The notes under the pieces: model-generated | Database searches by the model: none | What the model saw: the letters and a program-made list of their open reading frames with translations, nothing else | Told to the model about the DNA's origin: nothing | Shown: one piece after another, positions 1-14,400 of the stretch | Numbering within the stretch: the first letter of the stretch is position 1 | Layout of the letters: each line of letters begins with the position of its first letter | DNA from: Lagopus muta | Lineage: Eukaryota; Chordata; Aves; Galliformes; Phasianidae | Reading direction: 5' to 3' | Assembly: GCF_023343835.1 (NCBI RefSeq) | Contig: NC_064443.1 | Coordinates: 6,386,001-6,450,000, forward strand | DNA: 64,000 nt | Program-made: the position numbers and the translations under genes

Positions 1-3000
1 CTCCTCACTTGCTTCATGTAAATGGTTGCTGGTGGTGACTGTACAGGAAGAAGTCGTGTTTTTTTCCCTCCTACTGGCACATGCTTTTTCACTTACCTTA
101 ACAGAATGTATGTTTATCCGAAGTACATTCTTCCTCATTACATTTTTCACTCTTAGTCAGAAGCCATGTTGTGGTAAGCTGTTTTATTTCATAACTCTTC
201 CTTTACTGTCATGACAAACACTGTTGTCTCTGTTAATTCCTCCCAAACTGCTAAGTTTTCCCAAGCTGTTGTGCACTCAGTGTGTTTTCCACATGTGTCC
301 CGTGGAACATTCCTATGAAGAAGTGCATCCCGATGGCCTACCTACACTGTGCAGTGGCCCACCAAAGGCACCAGTGGTGGAGTGATTCCTTACTACTTGG
401 GAATTCCACTTGGTGTCTTCATTTTGCAGGTCTGTTGCTCCTGTGACAGAAGCAGCACGATTACCTCCCTGTGTTGTGGTGGTGCCCAGCAGCCATGCTA
501 GCAGTTTGGTGCCAGCTGCTGCCCGCGCGCCTGGAGCGCTGCTGTGGTGATGAAAAAACCCCACCTACATCACGTGTTGTACTACCTGGTGCTTGTTCCT
601 CCTCAGACAATACCTATTTTATGTGTTTGAAAAAAAGCAGGTTTGGGAAGTCTGTTTTGCCTGAATGATCTGTACAGCAGTTCACAGTTCTTGTACAGAA
701 TGAGTACTGAGGCAGAGAGGCTGAGTGTGTCACAGCAGAGGGGCCAGGAGGAGCTTGGTGGCTGCCGTGGTGGGGATTACACGGCTGCTTGCTGGCAACC
801 ACTTCTGCACTGCACTTTTTTTCTGTTTTCCTGGGCCAGCTGACCTGCTAACATCCCCATCTAGTGTATTTTTTTCTCTTCCAGTCTTTTCCAAAGGCAT
901 CTGCCACTTTCCAAATACTTTCTTTAGGCCATTCAAGTACCAGTAAAATATGCTAGGCCAACATTCAAATCCTTTGTGGATGGAACATATCTGAAAACAT
1001 GCCACTTACTATGGGAATGGCAGAGGAGGAGAAAAGATCCCTGCAAGCCTGCTGTGAAGGCCGTGTGCAGATGGAGCAATGTGTACCCCGAGCACCCAGG
1101 GAGAGGATGGTGCCTCGGCAAAGCAATCACTACACCAGCAGAACTGCAAAACACTAAATTATGCTTAGAGGCAAACCTGCCGGGCACAGACATCCAGCAA
1201 ACCATAATATCACTGTAGCAAACCTCTGGGGCAAACCAATGACTGGCAGCAAGTCCCCTGAGTGTATGGGAAAGGCGGCCGCACGGGGAGGGGCCATGGG
1301 ACGCCAGCTGGAAGAATTACTCCTTTCAGAGAACAAGCAGTGCTTTCACTGTCATGGTGCACACTATGCAGATTACATCAGGTCCATTTGCCTGCCTTAA
1401 TTATTTTGAAAAAACAAAAGCATGAAAATTTTCAGATCTAAATTTGAATTTTCAAGAGTAAAAACATAAATAATAAAGGCATTGTGGATCCAGCAACAGG
1501 AGCTGGTGGAGAGCGATCGCATTAGTTCTTAGAAAACCTGGAACAGTAGCATGCTGTTCCCTTGGTATTAATGACTACTTGTGTGAGACACACAAAAAGC
1601 CAGTATTTGAAGTATATTCTACAGTGCTTTATGCAGAGGAATCAGCAGTAGTACAGCTACTGACACGTTACTATAGCTAGATGTGACAAGAAATACGATA
1701 CCTTTGCAAGCGGTGTAATCAGAAGAGATTGTAGAAGCTAAAAATATATGCTTGGACCATTTCAGAAGAGCAACTCTAACATTTTAAAAACATGCCATTT
1801 CTGTTGACATTTATGCTATTAACACAAGCATCTAAAGCACGTGAGTGAAAGAGTTCACTACCTAAGCGTGGAGTAAGAATGCTAGGTTCAGGAACACCGT
1901 CCAAGCCAGACCTTGGTTTTCAGTCTGCTAGAGTAACTCAATTCTTCATCTTACCCAAACGTGGTGCCCTTAGATTCCAGAATGTCACCCCTGAGACCCT
2001 TGCCACTGTATCTTCTGCTGCTGCAAAAAGCCAAGTTCTCTATAAATCAAGCAAAAAAACAAAACAGAACAAAAAAACCCACCTGTTTTGAAACACAGAG
2101 TGGTGGAGCAGTGGATGGTCAGATCTGCAGGCACATTCCTTACAGCTCTCAGAAATCCCCAAGTTCTGGCATGATGGGCAGGACACAAGGGGTGCTTTGT
2201 GCCCTGCCCTCAGTCCAGATCCATGCAGGGCTGCAGCGGGCACAGGGTGAGGAGAGGCAGCAGTGTCCCCTCGCTGCCCTGCAGCCCCATTAGCGTGCTC
2301 TGGGCTGCAGTGCACCGATCAGAGGGCTGCTAATTGTGTCCTAATGACAGCCTAAATGACACTGCTGATCATCTCAGAACCATCAGATCACTAATCACTA
2401 GCAGTCTGTGTGGTGCTTTAAGCACAAGGAGCGCTGTAAAAGCATGAAGTGACATAATTAACATTCACAGTGGCCTTCAGTGCCATCCAGGTTCCAAACT
2501 CTTGGTCTTGTGCTCCTCACCCAGCCTCTTCCCTGTCCACAGGTGTTCTGCAGCACTCCAGAAAGACAGGAAAGAAGAGCAATTAAAGATTGCTGACATG
2601 TTAAGTAAAACTCTACAAATATTAATAAAATCTGCTAGTAACAAATATTAACTAAAATCCTCAAGACTTCCCCAATGTAGAATGTCTTACCGTAAATCAG
2701 ATTGGATCTCAAACGAGCCTCAGTCAGCAGCGCCAACAACATTGGCATAATTTCTGCCCACAGCTCTGTGGGACCCACGGGTGCCCAATTTCAGTTCCCA
2801 AGGCTGGCATGTCGGCACCCGCCAGCAGCAAGCTGCTCTTGATGGAATGTTTGCTGGAATTCCCTCCAAGATGCCCACAGTCTGTTGAGGAAGCCATTTT
2901 CCAGAAAAAATATTTAGAGTGCAAGTCGCAGTTTTCCCCTTCAGAAATTCAGCCAAAACACACTGACTCTGCTAACCGCTGACAACACGGTGCTGGTCAA

Positions 3001-3900
3001 GATGTTTATACGTAAAACAGTGTGTCAGTGAGATGAAAGTACGCATCTTGCCCCTGTAATAGATATCTAGTAATGAAATGGAAAAGCTTGCTAAGCCCTC
3101 CTCTAAAATACGTGCTTTTAGCTTTTTATTTGAGCTCAAGAATATAGGTTAACTGTAGTGCTGGGGATTTTAAATGCAAAACCAAAGCCATTAAAATTTT
3201 GAAAAGACTTTTACTGTTCCACGACAAAAGGAGGTTTGTTTTCTCATTGGAAAATAAAATGCATGTAAATAAATACTAATGTTGATTTTTTTTTGGTGAA
3301 GATTTATGTGAGATTAATCCCTTTACAGTCCTAGAGCGTATTAGGTTTCTCTAATCTACCCTCAGTTTATGTGAGATTGCAGCACAGCAGGGAGCGAGGA
3401 GCAGGCTGTGCTCAGTGACCAAGCACACTGCTTGGGTACACGATGCACCTGGAGCCAGGGAGTTTATAACCTGCAGTTGCACGAGCACCTGTTTGTGTGA
3501 ATGAGCCCTGAAACTGCTTTAAAAGAGACCCTTGGTTGTGTGGATAAGGTGTCTGGTCACAGAACAAAATAGGCACTGGGAATGAATTTTGCAAGTGATT
3601 TTTAAGATACCTATTTTTCAGTCCTTTGACCTGGGAGTTCTGCTTGCCATGCAAATGATCTGTCTGGCCTGCTCAGGTAGTGCTGTTGGCAGGTTATTGG
3701 GTTCCGCTCCTTTCTCTGTAAGGCTGTGCAGCCATGGTGTCTTTGGAAATGAGAGCCTTGCACATTGGTACTCAGTGATTGTTGGCTTTTTCTTGGGTGT
3801 TGTTTTTTTTTTCATTTGTTTGTTTTCCCTTTTTACTACATCAGTGATGTTTGAACCCAAATAGATACAAGACAAAACCATTCCTGCCTTTCTGTTTCAG
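1..3900. other. Non-genic stretch
   Basis: No frame above 110 codons, no repeat recognised. The region 2325-2470 has several TAAT cores and might be a conserved non-coding element. Confidence 0.5.
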
Positions 3901-3973
3901 GTAATGCTCACAGATCTGCCAGTGTGCTCCTACAGACCCCACAGCCTATACAGAACAGCTGAGCAGGTGTCAG
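3901..3973 (+). other. Isolated exon-like segment with strong splice sites
   Basis: A pyrimidine-rich stretch ending TTTCTGTTTCAG precedes 73 bases that end GTGTCAG|GTAAGT. One frame is open throughout (V-M-L-T-D-L-P-V-C-S-Y-R). No partner exons or protein family were recognised, so it may be a non-coding RNA exon or chance. Confidence 0.25.
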
Positions 3974-6900
3974 GTAAGTACTGGTCTGGGAAGAGGTAAC
4001 ATTTAAATGTACATGCACATTTTAAAATTTATGATTCAATTTTTTTAGAAGGGTCTGAGATATTTGTGCTGTAGCTTTTCTGCCTGACAGAAGGAATATT
4101 GATTTACACAGATCATTTTCTCTTCATTTATCCCTTTAATGCTGTTTCACAATGTTTAACCTGTGATCTCCTCAACTTTAATGTCAGTCAGAAAAACAAT
4201 TGAAACGTATTGAATTGAATATTTATGAAGAATGCAAGAAATGAAGAGCTAACCAATAAAGTTTGTCCCTGGAAAACCCCACTTAAGAAACTTGTACAAA
4301 TTTGTATCTTAGTTCTGGAGGGGAAAAAAAAAAAAAGTAAATATTACATAGTTCTCAGTAATGAGAGCATTTGTGGTTTCCAGAAGAATCCAGTTTGGTT
4401 CTCCAGATACTCTCTGCATATAGACTTTTGATCCCCTCCTGCATAATACAGCACGGGAGCATGCCTCTTAAAGTCCTGCAGCAGTTCAGGGCTGTGGGTA
4501 CCTTTGATGTGCTGCTCTCCTGGCACAGAGGCAAGTGGGCTTGGTAGCAATGTGGACAGGATGGTGGTCCAGGCCAGGCCAACCCACCAGCACGTGGCTG
4601 CTGAGCTGCTTGCCCACCTCGCCAATTGCACCCCCAACTTCTGCTCTATTAATAGCCATGTTACAGCCAGATCAGAATATAAGGTCTGGGATGGGCAGCG
4701 CATGCTGAAATAGCTACGGGACTGGGCTGCAGTCAAAATGAGTCTGTGGTTTTATTTTTAAACCGGTTAAGCATATTTTAAATTGAATAAGCATTGTCAG
4801 AACTAATCATATCTCATACCCAGCGTTCTTCTGAACACTTCAAATACATTTCTCACAGAGCCTCATCCTGGCCTGCAGCTGAGTGGTTTTGGTGCCATTG
4901 GGCTGACTGACTCAGTGAGGGTCACCCGCTTACCTGCTGGGAAGAAAAAGCCCGTATCTGCCTGAGTGGTTACCAGGCTATGGTAACCAGGTAACAGCTT
5001 AGCAACTTTGAAAAAAATATCAGCAGAGTAACTTTGAATGGAGGTAGATGAGCAATGCTCAGACAGCCTCCCCCATTCCCCAGCCATACGCCAGCAGCAT
5101 CTTGAGGAGCTGCAGGGCTGCGGCTCACCCACCGCGGCCGTGTGTCCAAGCAGGGCTGTCCCAGGGCAGCCATCCTTCTCCTGTTCCCTTTGTACCAAAA
5201 CACCAAACCCCACAGCATGTCTGCAGAGCATCCTCCCACAAGCTGATTGTTGTTCTTACACTGTTGTGAACAAGCGTCAGAGCTGCACGTGGAGCTGAAA
5301 TCTGGCACCAGTGTGACGTGACACGTCCACCACAGTGAGTGTCCAGCACCAGGCAGCATGATCCCCTGAGGGCTGTGCTGCCTGCAGGAAGGGAACTGCA
5401 GCACAGAGCTGGGTGTGCCTAAGAATGATGGCGTTAGTGCAAGTGCTGCTCACTTCAGTTTGTTTCATCTCACACAGCTGAAAAATACTTCACAGTTTAA
5501 TTGTTTTGCTTAGGTATTATTCTAGCAATCTTAAAGATTATCCTTTTTTACATTTATTTATTTGTTTTTATTTTTATGCCACTTCTTTGTCCTCACCACC
5601 TGTGCCTTACTGCTGAACGTATTACTGTGCAGTTAAGGAATCCCTAAGTGCTAATGGCACACAATACTCCCAGAACTCTTTACAGGCAAATCTCAAATTC
5701 TGCAGTAAAGCTGCAGATTATGAGAGCAAATGCCTACCTCCATCCACAGACTGGAAGCTTATCTAAACTGGCATCTGTTATGTACTCTGGCAATTACAAA
5801 CATACTTGAAACTAGACATGTTTGAAATCTGAAGGAAGACTTATCTTGTAACAAAAGTGAGAAATGACAGCCCAGAGCTCATTAAAATAAAAGTTTTTAA
5901 AAATAATGTACTGAAGATCTTGTGTACTAAATAACAGTGATTTTAAATGCCTATGTATAAAAAGTGTACAGAATGAACAGTAAAATCCTGCCTCCAGTGA
6001 GTTCTGTAGGAATTTCACTAGTCAGTGCAAGGGCACCTGGACTCTACCCACGCTCTCTGAGAGTGCTTTTTGTATTGGCTTATGTAACATGGTTCTCTGG
6101 CAGAATTTAATTAAAGAGAAATGTGTAAAGCATTTGGCATGAAGTAGTCAAAGTTTTTAACATACACTATTTAGAATGAAATCTAACTTAGAAGCAAATA
6201 ACACTAACTTTGTGCATTTCAATACGAAGTACTTAATGGAGAAGCATTTTTACTGTTAACAAATACGTCCTATAAGATTTCATTTTTAAGATCTAAACAA
6301 ATTTAGAGGCTTTCTTTGAAATGTTGCAAGCTGAAGCAAACTCACTGACTTGACTTTATCTTTGCTCTCAATTATACCACAGTCAACAATTCTTTACTGT
6401 AACTTAATACTGAATAAGTGTTCTTGCTGACTGCTGAGATCAAGTGGGAGGAGGAGCCCGGCAACAGTAGAACTCTGTTACTCGTGCTTTTATTTACAGC
6501 TGCAGTTCATATACTTGGTGGTTTTTATTTTTAGGCAGGAGAAATATAAAATATCCGTGAGGCTAAAATTACTGTGTTTGAAGATTTTTGGTCTGAAAAG
6601 TTCTGTGATTCCCCTCGCAGAGAGGGAACATCTCTGACTTCTCAAACAATCTGCAGACTTTCTGAGGCAGATAGTTTAAGGCATGTGTTTTGGACTGCAC
6701 TAACTTATAAACATGTACAATTAACATAGCTTTCTTGTTATGGCATTCAAGTTACCAGATCAGGATGATACATTAAAAAAGCATGCAGATAAGGCATCAT
6801 TTGCCCAAACATGTCATCAGAAACTGCCTTTCTGAAGGTATGTCTCAAGCAGAAGAATGAAAACAGATATATGATACGGTTCTGTTCCAGAGCAGTCATA

Positions 6901-9900
6901 GTACCACTATGATGCAGACTGCCTTCACGACTTCCTAAACTCAGCACTGACAAAGGGAGACTAATCTGAATTCTCAGAAGCGTTATACTGAACTCTCAGT
7001 TCAGTACAAAAATTCTTGAACATATATTTGGTGGAGAACTGAGCCCAACTGACATTACTGGAGGAAATAAGGTTTTCTTTGGCATGGGTCACTGCACCAT
7101 GACAGCCTCTGTTCTTTAGAAGTGTCTCTAAAATATATCAGATTATTTCTCTCCCTTATAGTCTCCTCCTAAATAAAAATAGAATGATTCAGCTTCTTCA
7201 CAATGCTCAGGAAAAAAAAAGGAAGTTAAAAATAAATCTCAGTTCCTTTTAGCACACAGACCACAGCTGTCTTTTTACCTTTAAGGATAAAGCGTGCTGG
7301 TCCCATTGCCCTCTTCAAGGCAGCAGGGTTATCACACGACGGTTTTTTGCTATTTGAGGGGCTGTTCCGAGTTAATTGGTGCTTACAGCAAGGAGAACTT
7401 CAGCAGTGGTAGAGAAGCTGGGCATCTTTGCTGCCTGCAGGACTACCACAACATGTCTGACTCCATCACCAGAGAGCTGGCATATAAATGGAATGAAAAA
7501 TTCACTGAAATGCTTTGATGTTGCATATGAATCTGAAAGGAGTAGGAGAGTTTGTTTTTAAAAGGAAATTAATGAAAGACCTAAAGATATGCAAAGTAAT
7601 GGGTGGTATAAAAGAAGATAGGGAAATTCTTGTTTTTCTCCCAAGGTAAGGAACCCGGGCATTCACAAAGGGAGGTATATTATGCAAAAAACAAAGCAAA
7701 ACACAAAAGAACCCATTCCCTGTTTGATTTCACGCTGTGCTGTTGCTTCTGGGGACCCCAAAGCAGCTCTGCTTACTGCTGCCTGATTGCAGTCACCACA
7801 GGTTGCATCCATGAGATGTTGCTGCGCTGAAAGCTCATGACTCGAAGTGAAAGACTTTGCAGGAGTTAAAAAAAAAAACAGTGCAGAGAGGTTTTTTCAT
7901 CAGAAAGCCTGCTGAAATTATGCCATTTTCCTTGGAGGAAGTCCTGTGTACATGAGGAATTGATATCTACCAACGGCCGTGGCAGAATATTTCTGAAGAA
8001 GCACCGTGTTCATATTTTGTCAGCATGAGAGTGTTGGGTTTTTTTCCCAATTGCAAAAGTTGCTCCACCTGCCACAAAGCCAATGGTTCCAGCCTGCCGC
8101 CCTCATTCCATGGTGTGTGGGGCTGGGGTGAGCACCTTCCATTGCAGCATGAATCAAACCTATCCACTGTGCACCTGGGGCCGAGCACGTGTGTGAGCCA
8201 TCGTGCCAGGACCGTGGGCCCCCCAGCCAAGGGACCACAGGGCACACTGCTCACCACATCCCATCTCCCTGCCTTAGTTCAGCACAGCTGATTTTTCTTT
8301 TCTGCTCTTTTATTTATTTATTTACTTATTGCTATCCATTGTAAGAATAAAAAAAAAAAAAGGAATATGATTCCTTAAAGGATACATCCAATGGAAAAAA
8401 ACAAACTCAACTCTAAAATGACTATTTCAGTGATGACTTGTAATCTGTGCAGTTTCATCTACTTGATAATACCCAGCTTAGCGTTAGATCTAAAAAAAGA
8501 ATGAAATGAGAAAATCATTCCTTTGATATGCATTAAATTATTCAGATAGTAAATTAGTGAATCTTATTCTGAGTGTTATTAGCTATTAGCATGTTACACT
8601 TCTTGATGTTGTTTATGAAGAATGCATATGAAAATGAGGAAAAGATTTCCCTTTTGAAGTTGTTGCCACTTGAATTGTTGACATTTCTCTTAATTGGTGG
8701 CTGTCCTCTTGAATGCAATATTCTGCTGTCTGTTTTTGTGAGATTCCTAATTTTTAATTTCTCCTCTCATTGAGTAGACTTTTCTTTTTTTCTTTTTGAA
8801 CGAGTAACTATCAAAATAATTAGCCTTTTTCGAGGTAACCATGTTCTCCTAAGATATTTATTAATGAGTGTTTTCCCCACTCAGTATACTTAGGCTTTTT
8901 GCATTAGAATTCCAAGGTCGCCTGTGGGCCGGTCGAACCACACCTGGTACCACTGCTGGCAGCAGGAACTGTGCTGTAGATTTCAGGAGGAACAAAATTA
9001 GTCCCTAGGAGTTAAAAAAGAGCTTGGCCTTCAGTTTGTATTAGAAATATGCCTATTATGTAGGAAAACCTGCAGACATTTCTTCAGGCTCCAGAGTAGG
9101 GTTGAGGAGGGAGTGAAAGCTGGGGAAGGACAGCAAAGTAAATCCGTCAGAACAAGGACACTGCCTTTAAAGGACCTGTTGATTTCAGCCACGGGGCCAG
9201 CAAGCCTCCGTTACACCGCTGGATCTCCAGCACTGGAGATGTGTACCTCTCTTTTATTTAAAGTCAGTACAGGTTAGATAAAATTGAATCCATTCCAAAT
9301 AACAGTCCTTCTGCATAAGAAGTTATTTTCTAATGTAGAATCAAGGAACTGCAATTTGAATGCATTTTGTTTTAGAAATGATTGACCATCTTGCACTTGC
9401 AACTAAAGAGCACAGCAGATAACAAAGCTCTGTGGAATGTTATATGTTGCTGCAGTGATCTAATCCCACTCTGTTCCTGTTTGGCTTCTATAAACCTTCT
9501 TGCCCCTTTCCTTGCTCTTGTCTTTAACCTCAAAATCTGCCTTGCATGTTGCCAGCTGTTCTCTTCCTGCTGAAATGCAATCTCATTTTGGCATGCTAGG
9601 CTCTCTCCTGCCTAGTTGCTCTTTCAAAACAGACTGAACATCATCACCCTTTTGCTTCCTCTGCCTCCCTGCCTCCTCCTGGTCTCTCTCCCTGCTTCCT
9701 TGACCCTTCATCTTTAAGGAGCCTTCAACACAAATGTAAATTCACTCGCCATTCCTAGACAGTCTTCCGTTCCAACTAAAGCCTCACCTTGCGTCCTGGC
9801 ATACCTTCTTGCTACTCCCTTCAACCTTCTTTTGGTTTGTGCTCCCCTGTCACCTGAACAAATTCCAGTTCTTTGCTTTTCCAGCAAGACCAGCCTCCTC

Positions 9901-10400
9901 CAGCTCCCTCTTTTCCTGATAGCCACTGGCGCTACCTCCAGCCTGAGAGCTCACGCTCACATCAGCTATGAAGCTGCCTCCTGACCTTACTTAAACACAT
10001 CAACATCACCTTTCAGATTGAAAATCAATATGGAAATAGGAAAAACAGAGGGAAACAAACAAACAAACAAACAAACAATCAATTAAAAAAAAAAAAAAAA
10101 AAGCAAGATAATCCAGTGTGGGTGCTTATATACAGCTGACCCCAAACCATTACAGAATCATATCTTACAGGGAAGCTTCACTTTGGAGAAAAGCAATGTT
10201 TATAGAGAATTATTGTATTTTGTACAATGCTACTGAGGTAGCTATTAAAAGTTGTATGTTGTAGTCTAAAATACTGCAGTGCGGCTCACAGAAGAGCCAG
10301 CACGGGCTGTGAAGCGGCCTTACATGGTGATCTATTTCTGCCAGAATATAATATAAGCTATTTCAAGAACCCATTTACAAGTAAGCTGCCTGGGTAGAAC
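3974..10400. other. Non-genic stretch
   Basis: AT-rich sequence with frames up to 144 codons in both strands at 4.3-5.5 kb, none with splice support or recognisable domains. Pyrimidine-rich at 9640-9920. Nothing else seen. Confidence 0.5.
10053..10102 (+). repeat. (AAAC)n followed by poly(A)
   Basis: About six AAAC units to 10078, then a run of about 18 A at 10085-10102. Confidence 0.9.
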
Positions 10401-10453
10401 CCTGCCTCACTGAAATCAATAGGAGTTTTGCCAGTGACATCAGTGGAATGAGG
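10401..10453. repeat. Imperfect palindrome resembling an old amniote repeat
   Basis: CCTCACTGAAATCAATAGG is mirrored by CAGTGACATCAGTGGAATGAGG after a TTTTGCC centre. It resembles the ACTGAAGTCAATGG-type inverted repeats common in reptile and bird genomes (remembered, not searched). Confidence 0.45.
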
Positions 10454-11402
10454 TTTTCCTCTCATTTTTAGCTTGTGCAAAATTAAATATTGGGTCAGGA
10501 AAACTGTTAGTTCTATTGCATGCAAGTGCCAGTGATTTTAAATACAGCATTTGCTTAGGAGGATTACTAAATGGAATTTGCAAAGTGATTTGTTAATGGA
10601 AGTTATTTTGTTAATTCATCCAGATTTCCTCCTTGGTTGAAGTGCTTCAGCATACCTCTGCTGCACCAGTAAGAGCTGTGTGCTCCAGCTGCTGGCCTGC
10701 AGCTGGGAGAGCGCCGTGCTTCCCTTCCCAATGGAAGAGCAACAAAAGTGGCACTTAATAGTATAAATTCATAGCTTAAGAGGTTTGCAAGCATCTAAGT
10801 GCTGCATGTGCTATGATCATTTATCTTTGAACTTGTTGGTAACAGTGCGTAATTAACAACTGTAGGAACATGCAATTGCTGCGTATTTACATGGTATGTG
10901 CCAGGCATTGTGGTGTAATCACAGGGTCTATACCTGCTCTGTAGAATGAGGTGCATGGTGCACAGTGTGCTATTTTATAGTATTTCCCACAGCCGCCCAG
11001 TGAAGCAGAGCACAGCATAGCAGGGTTTAACGACACGCTTTGCTCCAGTGGAGGCGATCCCTGAGGATGGAGCTACACAGACCTGCACCCAGCACCGGCA
11101 TTTTGGCATCACCGTGTGTCCTGCTCGCTTGGGTGGCAATGCACATGGAGCTCAGGTTACTTATGCTTTGGATTGCTGCTCTTTCAGTGATATAAATGGA
11201 GTCGACTATGCAGTAGGGCAATTTTTTTCCTCTCACGTATAATATGATGCATCTGTATAATAATTACAGGTAAAAGAATGCAGGAAAAGAAACTATTTCC
11301 TATGAAGCTTTTTAAAAACACATGCCAGCATGTGACGACTTCTTTGCCCTAAAATTCATTAGGATCAGATTACCAAATGTGAAGTTGCATAATGTAGGCA
11401 CT

Positions 11403-11430
11403 GGGGGGGGGGTGGGAGGGGAGGAGGGGG
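11403..11430 (+). repeat. G-rich run with G-quadruplex potential
   Basis: A run of about ten G, then GGG, GGGG, GG and GGGGG separated by single T or A bases on the plus strand. Confidence 0.7.
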
Positions 11431-14400
11431 AAACAGCTAGTGGTGAAATGTGCAAAGAAATCTGATGCAACTCCAAGCTAGTCATCTTTTACTTGATTCA
11501 GCATAAATCGCATGTAAAAATAAATCAAAATACTGTATTTGAGATTCACTTTCGGCAGGAAAAGGAATACTGTGCTTGTCAAAGTGACACAAGAATTTCT
11601 GTGCCCAATTTCTAAAATGGTGTCATCAGAACACAGACATGAAGTATTACCCATTCTGAGCAGAAAATACAGACCGTGATGGGCAGCAACACAACACTAC
11701 TCTGGGTGTAGTACTGACTTGATAGAAACACTGATGTACCTGTTGATGCTTATGAAGTAAAATGCAACTTCAGCATACAGGGAAGCAACCTAAGAGTGGC
11801 CTAGTCTCCTCTGTGTGGAACAAAAAGCTTCTTCCTGCAGCTGACCGAATGGTCCAGAATTAATGAATCCCAAGTCACTTATTAGCACCAAGAATTAACA
11901 TTTCAGTCTGTCTCAGAAGATACAGCTCAGGAACACTGATAAGGTGCACTAATTCCTTCTTATACTGATGAATTTGCTGATTTGGAAGGAAAACATAATC
12001 TCCTTTTGGAAAATTCGTATCTGGAAAAAACGTTAATTGTTTTTTGACTTGCATTCCTCAGTCACTCTGTACAGATTGTTTTTTAATAATTATTTTTCAA
12101 GATTTTCATAAAGTGTACCTTTTGCAAAGGACCTGGGAAGGGATGCCCACACATGTCCTAGGCACAAATGCAGACGCCATCAAGATTTCACGAGTTGTTA
12201 ATTTCCACTTCTCCTATGAACAATCATGAAGTGCCTGGGTGACAGTAGCAGCAACTGTTTACATTATCTAAAATACCAGCACAGTGTTTTTGCTGCATAC
12301 CAACAAGAGCCGAGGTCCATATTCTACAAACGTTTTCAAAGGAAATATTTGAGGCAAGCTGCCAGCCTGGGGTTTGAAATTCTCACTGTGGTTAATGGTG
12401 GCATGCCGGGCTGGGGTTGACTTTTACCTACTTTTCAATATTGCATATGCATTCCAGTACTTTCTTTGTAAGAGGACACATGGTAAATACTCAAATCTCT
12501 CTTTTAAACTTTTATCTGAAAAGATGCTATTTTTCAAGCTGAGAAGGGCAGTTTCCTCCCTCTGTTCAGGGGCAGATAATTTCAAAATGAGGACTTTCCA
12601 CTGTCTTCAGTAGGATCTGGATCACTTCTGCCAGTGCTTTGATAGAGTTGTTTCTCATAAAGATGCAACAACAACCACAAGAATCCTCTAATTATTTCTG
12701 GAGAACTAATGAATAATTTTTCAGTGGTGACATGTTGCATACTTTCAGTCGTTATTTGGAGCCCAACCACTCTATATGCCATTGAAGGCCTTGTCTCGCA
12801 TAGACAATTATGAGACAAATTGGGATGATGCTTTTCAAAAGCTCTGGCTAGGAGCAGCTCCCAGTTGTGAAGCGTGCAAATGCTGTTCTCTTCATGGCTA
12901 GAAAAGCTATCTGCTAGCTGATGTGAAAATCACAGATGCTGATAAACTGTGAGCCTCTCAGTGAACATGTCTGCCTAAGACTGACATGATTTTCTGTAAT
13001 TCCTGCTTTCTGTGCAAGATTTCTAGGGAGGGGCTTCGAAAGTGCGAATTTTCCCAAGGAGAACAGGCAGTGGAAACCCGGCTCTTTGATGTGGCCATGG
13101 AGCTGAGGAGCAGATACCATGAGATGCAAGTTCATGGAGGCTGAGCAGAATTAGGACAAATGTTTGAACACTCCTCAGCAAATCACTCACACATGATTTA
13201 TGGAGGGAATTACTTGCAGAACGGTTACAGCACAAGTTTTCCAAAAACATAAATTCAGGAAAATCAATCTGCTAACAGACAAATAATGAACAGAGGAAGA
13301 GGAAAATATTCTCAAACAAATCTGAAACTGGAAATTATTCACTCAGCTCAGTTTACAGTGACCAATTTTTACGGTAGTAGGAGCTTGTGGAGTAGGAGGT
13401 AACTGTAAGGAGAATGATTGATTCGGTGTCTTATATTGCAATTCTGGAAGGGGTTCAACATCTAATTTAAAAGCCATTTTCTTGCTCTTACCCAGTAAAA
13501 AAATCAAAATGATAGTCAATGACTGTGAGTTTTGGGCAGATAGCATCTATTTTGTGTCCCTGAAGTCCTGTGGTCACCGACACAGGCTGGTTCATAACAA
13601 AGAGCAGTTACTTATTATGAAAGGCTTCTCTTGCCCGAAAATAAACCTGCCTGAGGAAGGAAACTGCTGTCATAATCCTCTTTGCATCTTCCCATTAGAA
13701 GGGAAAATATTTGCCCTTCCAGAAAACACTCAGGATTGGTTATAAACTTGGTGCTTTCCTTCAGCCTGTGAGTTGGGGAGACCTGAATAAACTACATCTT
13801 CTCCAGCCCATCTTCATTCCTTCACGGTAATTAAGAGAGCAGTGATTTACTTCCCCCTAGGAAGAAGACTTTGGGCATCCCTCTCCCAAGGCCTAGCCAC
13901 AGCCTGGCACAGGTACTTCCTGCTCCAGACAGAGGTGGCTCTGAGCATCCTGCTTATGCCAGTGGCACGATGGGTGTGCAGCCAACAGCAGATCTCCTTA
14001 ACTCCTTAACTTCTTGATTCCGTATTTAATTCCTAATTCCTGAGCAGGCAGTGCTGCCTTTCACAGGGATGGCAGATAGGAAGGAGTCCACTTCAGGCCT
14101 ACAGCTCTATACCGCTAATATGTCAGCTTCAACAATTTACATCTACAAGAGCTTTAACTCTTGACAACAATCTGAATGCAGACAGCTCTCAGCCAGCCTC
14201 TGTAGAATGCTTGACCCAGCTCAAAACTTACCACTAACCTTTGCCTTTATCCTATCCAGAATCCCCCAGACCATATGCATTTGGGAACCTGGGCTAGAGA
14301 GGGTAAGAAAGATAGTCTGTTGCTGCAGCCCCCCAGTCCTGCTAGCTTTTTTGTCTGTTGTTTAATCTGTTACACATGATTAACTCCTCTGTGTTTCTGC

